Part shown: positions 56,152 to 64,000 of the stretch, piece after piece
Layout of the letters: each line of letters starts with the position of its first letter
Position numbering within the stretch: the first letter of the stretch is position 1
Origin: Gautieria morchelliformis
Taxonomy: Eukaryota; Basidiomycota; Agaricomycetes; Gomphales; Gomphaceae
Assembly: GCA_015179125.1 (NCBI GenBank)
Contig: WHVA01000002.1
Span: 658,341-722,340 of the forward strand
Direction of reading: 5' to 3'
DNA: 64,000 nucleotides
Notes under the pieces: generated by a model
Seen by the model: the letters and a program-made list of their open reading frames with translations, nothing else
Database searches by the model: none
Told to the model about the DNA's origin: nothing
Program-made: the position numbers and the translations under genes

Positions 56152-57860
56152 CCTTGCCGTGTCTCGTTGTTGGTCGTCTCTGTCTGTTGTCCGTCTGCTG
56201 TCCCGAACTCGTCTAGCGTCCTTTGTCTTTCGTTACGGTTCTGCCATCCTGGGTCTCTGTGGCCTACTTCTGGGTTGGTGTTGTGTCGTCCTCGTCCTTC
56301 CCCTGTTGGTCCGGTTCTCGTTGGTTCGCATTGGCTATCTCTTCTGGTCGTTTGGTGTGTCTGATCTGGGTGGTTCATTCTGCTGATGTGCTCCGCTTCC
56401 CTCTGCAACAGCTCCGCCGCGTCCGCCGTCGTACCCTGTTGACCCCGCTGCTCCCATGTCCACGGTGTGTCGTTGGGGAAATATTTATACGTTCCCTCTG
56501 GGTCTGTTCTCTCGATTGCTTGGCATGCGGCTGTGAACGCTGGGCACGTGCGATCCCATGACGCGTGTCCATTTTGGTCGCAGTTTACGCATCGGTATCG
56601 GTTCAGGTCTGTTTCCTCGCACTCTGCCGTTTTGTGCCCCTTTCCGCAAGTCCCGCATACTTCCTCACTCCCGCATTCCGCCGCCATGTGTCGTGCGTTT
56701 TGTCTTTGGCATTTTAGGCACCTCCTGGGTTCTCTTTTCATTCGTCTCGCCCAGGTGCGTTTTCCTGCTATTATCAGCCCGTCCCGTATACTCTGATTTG
56801 CAGCCTCGATTGTGGAGAACTTAGCTATTAGGTGCGCTGAGCGCTGGCCCTGGGTTCTCCTGTTCGCTGGTTTTATCCATCTGGTCGACAGCAAGGTATC
56901 GCTGGGTAGCCTGGAGTCTCTTTCAATTTTCTTGAGTTCTCCCATCGCTTCTGGTGAGTGCGTTAGTGGGACGTATTCTACTAGAACTGATACTGCTCTG
57001 TCTTTGACCACGGACGTCCCGCCTAGCTTGTCTACGAAGCGCGCCTTGTTGGTCTGGACCCATTTGGCTGCCGCCGGTTTGTTTAATTCGTAGACTATCC
57101 CTCCGTTGGCCAGGATCTTGGCCCCTACGAAGCTGATGCCCTCGAGCGCGTTCGGCTCTCCTAGCTGTTCTAGCGCTTCATTGGCCTTAGCGACCAGCTC
57201 TCTTTCGGTGAGCTCCCCCAGCGCGTTGTGCTCGGCTCTCGGGTCTCTGTCTATCAGCAACTGGCGCTCTCTGGCCCTGGCTCTTGCCAGGTTACTCGGA
57301 TGTGATAAAGGGACGTTACCTTTGAGGGCTGCCGCGTATGTAGCGCCTTCTGCTGTCGCCCCCTCTCTGACTTCCTCTCTTAGCTCTGCTCTGGCTCTGT
57401 GTACGCTGCAGATGTCCTCCACCGCCATGTTTGCCTCGTCCGCTGCGGTCCTCGCGGTGTCTGCGATGCCGCGTACGGCGTCGATGACCTCGTCGACTTT
57501 TGTGAAGACGGGCGCTAAGGTCTTTTCGACGTGTTGAAGTAGCACGCTGCTCGCTTCTCTGGCCGCTTCTTCGGTGAGTAGTATTGCTACTGCTCTGGCT
57601 CCCTCCTCGAATGTTTTGCCGGAGGAACTGTGGGCGAGGGAGAGGAGGACGTAGCTGAGCTGGTCGGCGGTGGCCGGGTTCTCCCTTGCGAGGAATCCGT
57701 GCTTGTCGAGGAATGTCCGGGCTTGGTCTTTGGTGCGTACTGAGGCGTGAGGATCTGCTAGTAGGTCGGCTTTGCTTTTGCTGCCTGTTTGCTGGCTGCT
57801 GGCCCTCGTGCGCAGCGACGTTGTCGCTGGGGCTGTTTGGGCTTCCGCGCTGGCTGGCAT
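56148..57860 (-). CDS. LINE-2 ORF1 (RNA-binding gag-like protein)
   Basis: A 570-residue intact frame from MPASAEAQTAPATTSLRTRA. The frame is open further 5' to 58079, but that part lies in the host gag and contains no LINE methionine. It has a helical region (VLLQHVEKTLAPVFTKVDEV), the shared GATYAAALKGNVPL block, TRWIKPANRRTQGQRSAHLI and three zinc knuckles: CLKCQRQNARHMAAEC, CGTCGKGHKTAEC and CVNCDQNGHASWDRTC. The protein is expected to coat the element RNA. It shares its layout with ORF1 of LINE-1 at 33430-35207. Confidence 0.92.
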   Translation of the reverse strand: MPASAEAQTAPATTSLRTRASSQQTGSKSKADLLADPHASVRTKDQARTFLDKHGFLARENPATADQLSYVLLSLAHSSSGKTFEEGARAVAILLTEEAAREASSVLLQHVEKTLAPVFTKVDEVIDAVRGIADTARTAADEANMAVEDICSVHRARAELREEVREGATAEGATYAAALKGNVPLSHPSNLARARARERQLLIDRDPRAEHNALGELTERELVAKANEALEQLGEPNALEGISFVGAKILANGGIVYELNKPAAAKWVQTNKARFVDKLGGTSVVKDRAVSVLVEYVPLTHSPEAMGELKKIERDSRLPSDTLLSTRWIKPANRRTQGQRSAHLIAKFSTIEAANQSIRDGLIIAGKRTWARRMKREPRRCLKCQRQNARHMAAECGSEEVCGTCGKGHKTAECEETDLNRYRCVNCDQNGHASWDRTCPAFTAACQAIERTDPEGTYKYFPNDTPWTWEQRGQQGTTADAAELLQREAEHISRMNHPDQTHQTTRRDSQCEPTRTGPTGEGRGRHNTNPEVGHRDPGWQNRNERQRTLDEFGTADGQQTETTNNETRQG

Positions 57861-58008
57861 GCCCTTTTTTGTTCTTTTGTTAGTGCGGGCTTTCAGGCTG
57901 CTATTATCGACAGTCTGGGATGCACTATCTATCGTAGGAGTGTGTGTGTGTGTGGGATTTGGGTTTTTTATGGTATCGATGGTGGTGGTGGGCGTGAGAA
58001 AGCTCCTC

Positions 58009-58022
58009 TCGAGGCCTCCTTT
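58009..58022. repeat. Target-site duplication of LINE-2, 5' side
   Basis: TCGAGGCCTCCTTT, identical to 51885-51898. Confidence 0.95.
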
Positions 58023-60516
58023 CCAGCCAAGCACAGCAGTTGCAGCAACTTCAACTGCAGAATCAGGAACTGCACACAATCAGATTGCTAACGTTCACGA
58101 CCACTTAGCCAATGCTGCCACCAATGCTGCTGTTGCTGCTGCTCAAGCCCTTGCGCCCTCAGTACCTCACAGTGTCCCTCCATCTACTCACTCTATCAAA
58201 GCAGCAGAACTGGAGAAGTTCAATGGAGACCGTGCAGAGACTGAAGGGTTTATCAGGTCTATCAAGTTGTCCATTGCTGTCCAGCCAGCATCCTTCCCAG
58301 ATGAACGCACAAAGATCCTATACGCTCTTTCCTTCATGACGGGAGGCTCTGCGGAGATATGGGCACACAACGAGACACAGGCTGTCATTGATGGAACCTC
58401 CTCTATATCCACTCTGGAGGGGTTTATTAAACGTGTGGAGGAGGCCTTTGGTGACCCAGATCGTGCCAGAACGGCTCGCACTAAGCTGCATGACCTTAGG
58501 ATGGCGTCAGGAATGTCGGCAGATGAATACACGGCTCAATTTGAGATCCTGGCAGGCAGGACAGGCTTTAATGATGAGGCACTGGAGGATGCCTATGCTC
58601 GTGGCCTTCCAGCAGGTATCCTTGACAAGATCCACGCCCAGCCCTTTCTTCCATCCAACCTCAAAGCCTGGAAGGAAGCAGCCTGTCAGATTGACCGCAA
58701 TCATCGCCGTCTGTTAGAGGTCAGGAAGGCACAGACACCTCATGTCCCTAATCGCCCTCCTCCTGCCCGACCACTCCACACTCCTGCTATGGCTCCTGTT
58801 GCCACAGCATCACCCAGTAACGCGACACCTATGGACATTGACTCATCCCGCCGCCGCACCGAAACACGAACCTGCTACAACTGTAAGAGACCTGGTCACA
58901 TTTCACCAGACTGTCCTGAACCTCGCAAGCCACGAATCCGTGCAAACCTCACAGAGGCAGACATTGCAGCAATTGTCTCTAAATCTGTAGCAGCGGCGAT
59001 AGAGGAAACGCAAAGAGAAGGTGGAAGCCCCTGTCCAAGGGGAAGGAAAGGGTTTTTAGGCCAGTCAGCGGTGAAAGACATGCCCCGCTCGACGAATCGG
59101 TTTTCAGTTCTCGAAACATGTACAATAGGGATCACAGGCGATATGATGCATCCTTCTCCTATCCCTGATCGAACTGAAACCAAACCAGCCATGCCGAAAA
59201 CCCAACCCATCGCTCCAGTTGCTAATGCAAACCTTCCAGTCCCTCTATATGTCCGTACTGCTGACCTCCGCCGATGCACCAAAGTACCTCTCAAGGTCCA
59301 CTCCGTTGACACAGGGCATCCACTTGCAATTGACTCCCTCCTTGACAGTGGTGCTACAGGGATGTTCATCGATGTGGAGTTTGTGAGGGAACACAGGCTT
59401 CGGACCCGCCCCCTACCCCGTGCCATCCCCGTCTACAATATTGATGGTACCCCAAATGAGGCTGGCTCAATCAAGGAAGAAGTCGACCTCATTTGCACCT
59501 TTGGGGATCATACGGAACGTGCCACATTCTCTGTCACGAGCCTTGGACGACTTGCCATCATTCTTGGTCACACATGGCTTGTTGAACACAACCCAGAAGC
59601 TGACTGGCGTACAGGAGATGTGAAGATGACACGCTGTCCCAAGTCATGTGGGGGCAGACCTGTTGTCAGAGGGCCCACAGTCGAAACTGTTCCAGAAGAG
59701 AGTGTAAATCAAGAGGAGGTTCCCATACAGCACACCCGCTCCCTACTTGAGGAAGGAGACAGGACCTTTGTCATCTTTGTGAATGAGAGTCCTGAAATGA
59801 TTGGCGCAGGCCGGACTGTCTCTCAACAGCTTGCTGAACGGGCCAGCAAGTCTGCACCAGTCAGATCCTTCGAGGACCTTGTCCCTAAACCATACCAGGA
59901 GTTCAAGGATGTGTTTTCTAAGGAGTCATTTGACCAACTGCCTCCTCGAAAGCCCTGGGACCATGCAATTGAGCTCACTCCAGGTGCACAACCCTTCAGC
60001 ACAAAGGTTTACCCAATGTCACCGGTTGAGCAAAGGGAACTGGATAACTTCCTTGAGGAGAACCTGAAGAGCCATCGTATCCGTCCCTCCAAGTCACCTA
60101 TGGCATCTCCAGTCTTCTTTGTGAAGAAAAAGGACGGCAGTCTTAGATTTGTGCAAGACTACCGAAAGCTCAATGATATAACAATCAAGAATGCCTATCC
60201 TTTGCCCCTTGTTCCAGACATCATGAATAAGATTGCTGCTGGAAGGGCTAAATACTTCACAAAGCTTGACATTCGCTGGGGATATAATAATGTACGCATA
60301 AAAGAGGGAGATGAGTGGAAGGCAGCCTTTCGGACAAATAGGGGCCTGTATGAACCTCTAGTCATGTTCTTTGGACTCACGAACAGCCCAGCAACCTTCC
60401 AGACAATGATGAATGACATCTTCAAGAGTCTCATCGATGAAGGGGTTGTGGTGGTGTTCATGGACGACATTCTCATCTTCACAGAGTCGCTTGAAGAACA
60501 TCGTAGGATTGTATGA
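58023..60516 (+). pseudogene. Chromovirus A copy 2, gag-protease-RT
   Basis: Gag capsid-like helices (IKAAELEKFNGDRAETEGFI, KILYALSFMTGGSAEIWA) lead to a CCHC knuckle CYNCKRPGHISPDC. The protease has LLDSGATGMFIDVEF. The RT begins FSKESFDQLPPRKPWDHA and includes VKKKDGSLRFVQDYRKLN, KLDIRWGYNNVRIKEGDEW and VVVFMDDILIF, with both catalytic Asp. Gag and pol are one continuous frame, without a frameshift site between them. The frame ends at a TGA (60514-60516) where copy 1 has CGA, so this is a nonsense mutation after the RT palm. Confidence 0.9.
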
Positions 60517-62967
60517 CATGTCCTTGAAATCCTCCGGGCCAACAACCTGTACCTCAATCCTGAAAAATGCCTATTTGAGCAACTAGAGGTGGAGTATCTC
60601 GGCCTCATCCTCTCTCAAGGACAGGTTGCCATGGACCCAGTCAAGGTTGCAGGGGTGCGGGACTGGCCAATACCACGTAACGTCACTGAAGTCAAATCAT
60701 TCCTTGGTTTCATCAACTTCTACCATAGATTTGTGGAAGACTTCTCACACATTGCAAAGCCCTCAACCAGTTGACAAAACAGGATGCCCAATGGTCTTGG
60801 GATCCAAATGGCCCAGAGCAAATGTCCTTCGACAAGCTCAAACTCCTCATCACCTCAACACCGATCCTTGTCCTCCCTGATCAAGACAAACATTTCCGTC
60901 TTGAAACAGATGCCTCAGCCTATGCCACAGGAGCAGTACTGTCCCAGCTATGTGATGATGGCAAATGGCGGCCTGTGGGGTTTGTCTCCAAAAGCCCCAA
61001 TGATGCTGAACGCAACTATGCCATCCATGACAAGGAGCTTCTTTCTGTGATTCGGGGATTAGAGGAATGGTGCCACATTTTAGAGGGAACGAAGCACAAG
61101 ATTGGGATTCTCAATGACCATCAGAATCTCACCTACTTGCACACTGCACAAAACCTGAACCGTCGTCAAGCACGCTGGTCACTCTACCTCTCTCGCTTTG
61201 ATTTTGAGCTGATCCATCGTCCTGGTCATCATTCAGCCAAGCCTGATGCACTCTCACGACGCGTGGATCATAAGCGGGGGGAGGAAGACAACCAAAATCA
61301 AGTCTTACTTACCCCTGACTTGTTCCACATCAAGGCAAATCCCCCAGAGGCTGGTGCGCAGTTAGTCCCAGGTGAAGGTGATGCTTTCCTCAATCGAGTA
61401 AGGAACTGTGTAGACCGGGATGAAAAGGTTGTCAAGGCTCTCAAAGAACTGGGCTCCTCTGGCAATTTACGAGGAGAAGAGTGGTCTGAACAGGATGGGC
61501 TTGTCCTCTATCACAACAAAGTGTACGTGCCGCTTGATGCAAAACTACAACATGACATAGTGAAAGTGCACCATGACATGCCTCTCACCGGTCACCCTGG
61601 TCATTGGAGAACCACTGAACTAGTTGCTCGGAGTTACTGGTGGCCTGGGATGGGACGTTACATTGCAAAATATGTGAAGGCCTGTGACCTGTGCAACCGG
61701 ACAAAAACCTTCCCTGCTTCTCCCATTGGCAAGCTTCTACCAAACCGTATCCCAGACCGTAGATGGCAGGTTATGTCTGTTGACTTGATTGTAGAACTGC
61801 CTACCAGTCATGGCTATGATGCTCTCCTTGTTGTTGTCGATCGCCTCTCAAAGCATGCACATGTCATTCCCACCACTTCAGATGTAACTTCAGTGGGAGT
61901 TGCCCGACTCTTCCGTGATCATGTTTGGAAACTTCATGGGCTCCCTGAAGAAATCATCAGTGATCGAGGCACACAGTTCATCTCCCAGTTCATGCGTGAA
62001 CTGAACAAACTTCTTGGTGTCAAAGTCACTGCCTCTACTGCTTATCACCCCCAAACTGATGGACAGACTGAAAGGGTTAATCAGGAGATTGAGCAATACC
62101 TTCGACTATTCATCAACCAGCGTCAGGATGATTGGTTCGAATGGATATCCTTGGCCGAGTTGCCTATAACAACCGAATCCATGCCTCAACCCAGACTACA
62201 CCCTTCATGTTGGACAGTGGCCAACATCCAAGGCTGGGACTGGAACCAGTCCGGGAAACTCGACTCGAGGCCCTGGATGAGTTCACAACGCGGATGGAAG
62301 CGGCCACGAGAGAAGCTCGTTCAGCCCTGTCCAAGGCAGCAGAGGACATGGCACGCTTCTATGACGTGCACCATAAGGCAGCCCCAGTTTATAAGCTTGG
62401 TGACAAGGTCTGGCTCAATGCACAAAACATCACAACCACTCGCCCAATGAAGAAGCTAGACCACAAGTGGCTAGGTCCCTACACGGTTAATAAGGTGGTC
62501 TCACGAAATGCCTATGGTCTAAATCTTCCTGCATCCTTTGGTCGCACACATCCAGTGTTCTCTGTCGTCCTGCTTCGGCCATATGAAGATGACCCAATTC
62601 TTGAACGTCATGCCCCTCCACCCCCCCCCCTGTCATACGGGATGGAGCCGAAGAATATGAAGTTGAAAGGATTCTAGACAGCAGGATGTTCCGTGGAAGG
62701 TTGGAGTATCTCGTGCGCTGGAAGGGCTATGGAGCTGCCGACAATCTCTGGCTACCAGCAAAAGATGTCTCTGGGGCAAAGCGACTCATTAAGGAATTTC
62801 ACCGGCAGAACCCAGAGGCACCTCAGCGTATCTCAGCAGCCACATACATGTCCCTCCCTTTCCAGAGATTTCAGAACTTCACAGAACCTTCCAGGCAAAC
62901 TCTCTTCGACTGGATAGCAGGCAGGGCTTCTACTCATAATGTCAAGGGTCCGGGACCCCAAAGATAA
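60517..62967 (+). pseudogene. Chromovirus A copy 2, RT end, RNase H, integrase, chromodomain
   Basis: Continues the polyprotein with three more breaks: a missing C near 60763 (AKPSTS instead of AKPLNQLT), a missing T near 62160 (in LAEFAYNNRIHAS), and a frame change in the C-run at 62619-62631. Domains: RNase H LETDASAYATGAVLS, integrase zinc finger LTGHPGHWRTTELVARSYWW/ACDLCNRT, core SDRGTQFISQFM and YHPQTDGQTERVNQEIE, module KWLGPYTVNKVVSRNAYGL, and chromodomain FRGRLEYLVRWKGYGAADNL. Chromodomains guide integration to heterochromatin. Stop at 62967. Confidence 0.9.
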
Positions 62968-63007
62968 GCGATATCGGCCTCCGCCTAACCAATTCATTCC
63001 GATAAGC

Positions 63008-63014
63008 TATATAT
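63008..63014 (+). promoter_or_regulatory. Putative TATA box of ORF3, copy 2
   Basis: TATATAT, 60 bp before the ORF3 ATG at 63074 and 41 bp after the pol stop; conserved in copy 1. Followed by a pyrimidine-rich leader, as in fungal promoters. Confidence 0.55.
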
Positions 63015-63073
63015 CCCCTCTCCACCTGTGACCGCTCGCTTCCACTGCATCGACCCCACCACATCCATCAACC

Positions 63074-63634
63074 ATGTCCTCGCCCGCCATTGAGCTTGTT
63101 GCCCTCCCTAGCTTCACCCAAAACCTCTCCGACCTGCCAAACATGTCACGTGTCGATCCCACCCTCCTGCACTTCTCCGGCTTCTCGTCATCCAGAGCAG
63201 CCAGTGAAGCCAAGCTACAAAGGATGCTTGACTGCCGTGATCTCGACATCGCATGGTCTTCAAAGTGGTCCGTCAGCTCTGAGGACCTCACACCAGCGAA
63301 GAGTCAGGCGCCCACTCGCCCTGCACTCGCATTCCTCAGACCCCGACACAGACGAGAGAACACATACTACATTGGCGACCCTGTCTTCCTCAACGATGGA
63401 ACCCCCCCGTGTGGAACCCCCTACACTTTCGAAGGCTGGGTGGGGCGACGTTTCCGTAACATGGCAGGAGAGCGAATACGTCGAGCAAGGTTCCGAGGGC
63501 CGCACTTGCCCATGGACCCCAATCCCCCTGAGCTCATCATTGACCTGCGTTACCAGGAAGGGAAGGGTCAGGAGAGATGGTGGTCCCGCCTGTGGCATAC
63601 TTGGAAACGATGTCTCGGTGGATGTTGGGGCTAG
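63074..63634 (+). CDS. Chromovirus A copy 2, ORF3 (accessory protein, unknown function)
   Basis: An intact 186-residue frame between pol and the 3' LTR, MSSPAIELVALPSFTQNLSD to WKRCLGGCWG. Conserved blocks: FSGFSSSRAASEAKLQRML, AWSSKWSVSSEDL, YYIGDPVFLNDGTP, TFEGWVGRRF, RFRGPHLPMDPNPPELIIDL. It lacks a signal peptide or a clear membrane helix, so it does not look like a typical envelope protein although it sits in the env position. The same family occurs alone at 49010-49492. A second overlapping frame of similar length (63090-63680) is probably a shadow. Function is not known. Confidence 0.7.
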   Translation: MSSPAIELVALPSFTQNLSDLPNMSRVDPTLLHFSGFSSSRAASEAKLQRMLDCRDLDIAWSSKWSVSSEDLTPAKSQAPTRPALAFLRPRHRRENTYYIGDPVFLNDGTPPCGTPYTFEGWVGRRFRNMAGERIRRARFRGPHLPMDPNPPELIIDLRYQEGKGQERWWSRLWHTWKRCLGGCWG

Positions 63635-63667
63635 GTGGCAGCTGTGCTTGTCGGGACGACAAGCATT

Positions 63668-63677
63668 GAGAGGGGGG
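63668..63677 (+). other. Polypurine tract of chromovirus A
   Basis: GAGAGGGGGG directly before the 3' LTR; primes plus-strand DNA synthesis in LTR elements. Confidence 0.75.
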
Positions 63678-64000
63678 TGATGTCAGGGTTCACGTGTTTC
63701 CTTCCACAAGTTTCTATTTCCTTCCATGAGTTTCCGTCACCTTCCGTCAGTTTCCATAACCTTCCATCACCTTCTGTCACATGTCACCTTCTGTCACATG
63801 TCACTTTCCATAACCTACAAGTTTCCATCTCCCCTATTATGTAAGCCTTGCCAGCGCTATAAGACTGTAGCCCGTGTGGTGGCGTTTCCTCAGCTTGATC
63901 TCTGAGGATACCCACTACACAGTTGGTCATTGTCCTAGTATCGGCTCTTATCTCCTTGAGTATCTTTGGTTGTGGCTTCGTCATTAGTGTTGCCCTCACA
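63678..64000 (+). repeat. 3' LTR of chromovirus A copy 2
   Basis: Starts TGATGTCAGGGTTCACG and ends GTTGCCCTCACA exactly at the window edge; 323 bp. It contains a degenerate array of CCTTCCGTCA-like units (about 63720-63815), a downstream GCGCTATAAGACTG element that may be the promoter core, and is nearly identical to the 5' LTR outside the array. Confidence 0.9.

Larger units (their letters stand above)
51899..58008 (-). mobile_element. Near-intact Tad1-like LINE (LINE-2), about 6.1 kb
   Basis: On the minus strand: 5' UTR (58008-57861), ORF1 (57860-56148), ORF2 (56151-52202, one frameshift), 3' UTR (52201-51922) and poly(A) tail (T-run to about 51921). Perfect 14-bp target duplications flank it. 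The 3' UTR ends with the hairpin GGGGCACGGCCCTATGTA (plus strand, about 51943-51960). Its order of EN, RT and RNase H fits the Tad1 clade of fungal LINEs. Confidence 0.95.
51413..64000 (+). mobile_element. Full-length Ty3/gypsy chromovirus A (copy 2) carrying a LINE
   Basis: Runs from the 5' LTR through gag, protease, RT, RNase H, integrase, chromodomain and ORF3 to the 3' LTR, which coincides with the window end. Without the 6.1-kb LINE and its duplicated target the element is about 6.5 kb. The flanking target duplication cannot be checked, as the right flank is outside the window. Confidence 0.9.

Noticed and set aside
57772-58022. Gag frame starting at 57772
   Set aside because: Everything before 58009 is antisense LINE sequence; the true gag start is at 51826 on the other side of the insertion.
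57861-58079. Extension of LINE-2 ORF1 to an ATG at 58079 (643 codons)
   Set aside because: The LINE begins at 58008, inside the target duplication boundary; the upstream part is antisense gag sequence.

Overview
The window looks like a chromosome segment of a basidiomycete fungus, most likely an Agaricomycete. The reasons are dense short introns (about 45-80 nt) in every housekeeping gene, a copper-radical glyoxal oxidase with eleven exons, a DUF6533 seven-helix protein, a DUF2786 protein and a TKL-type kinase tail of the kind expanded in mushrooms. Many degraded transposable elements are also present. No RNA gene, CRISPR array or bacterial operon was seen.

Layout. 1-7 kb carries conserved host genes, mostly on the minus strand: a small conserved membrane protein, the Arp2/3 subunit ARPC5, the phospholipid N-methyltransferase OPI3, a plus-strand chimeric pseudokinase, and a short-chain dehydrogenase. 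7-17 kb is gene-poor: a Helitron-like fragment, a LINE tail, a kinase fragment, a partial copy of the dehydrogenase, a 608-bp TA-flanked MITE and a 1.8-kb hAT-type non-autonomous element with perfect 8-bp target duplications. 17-25 kb is again genic: a DUF2786 protein, a GPI-anchored Ser/Thr-rich wall protein with tandemly copied mini-exon/intron cassettes, a 145-bp palindrome and a full glyoxal oxidase. 25-36 kb holds little except a GC-rich remnant split by an 841-bp hAT-type element, and a dead, rearranged Tad1-like LINE. 36-38 kb has a DUF6533 gene. From 39 kb to the end nearly everything is transposon: a PIF/Harbinger remnant, a truncated Ty3/gypsy chromovirus (family A, copy 1), a second chromovirus (family B), a piece of a third LTR element, and a full-length family A element (copy 2). 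A 6.1-kb Tad1-like LINE has jumped into the gag of copy 2 and left a perfect 14-bp target duplication.

How parts relate. The host genes are unrelated housekeeping or secreted functions (actin nucleation, phosphatidylcholine synthesis, extracellular H2O2 production, cell wall). Exon-intron models were built by hand from splice sites, reading phase and family motifs; the five main models (membrane protein, ARPC5, OPI3, SDR, glyoxal oxidase) close in frame. The most interesting material is in the mobile part. Family A has a separate third ORF behind its own TATA box between pol and the 3' LTR, and a homologue of it stands alone at 49.0 kb. Three LINE 3' ends share a terminal hairpin, and both LINEs couple ORF1 and ORF2 through an ATGA overlap.
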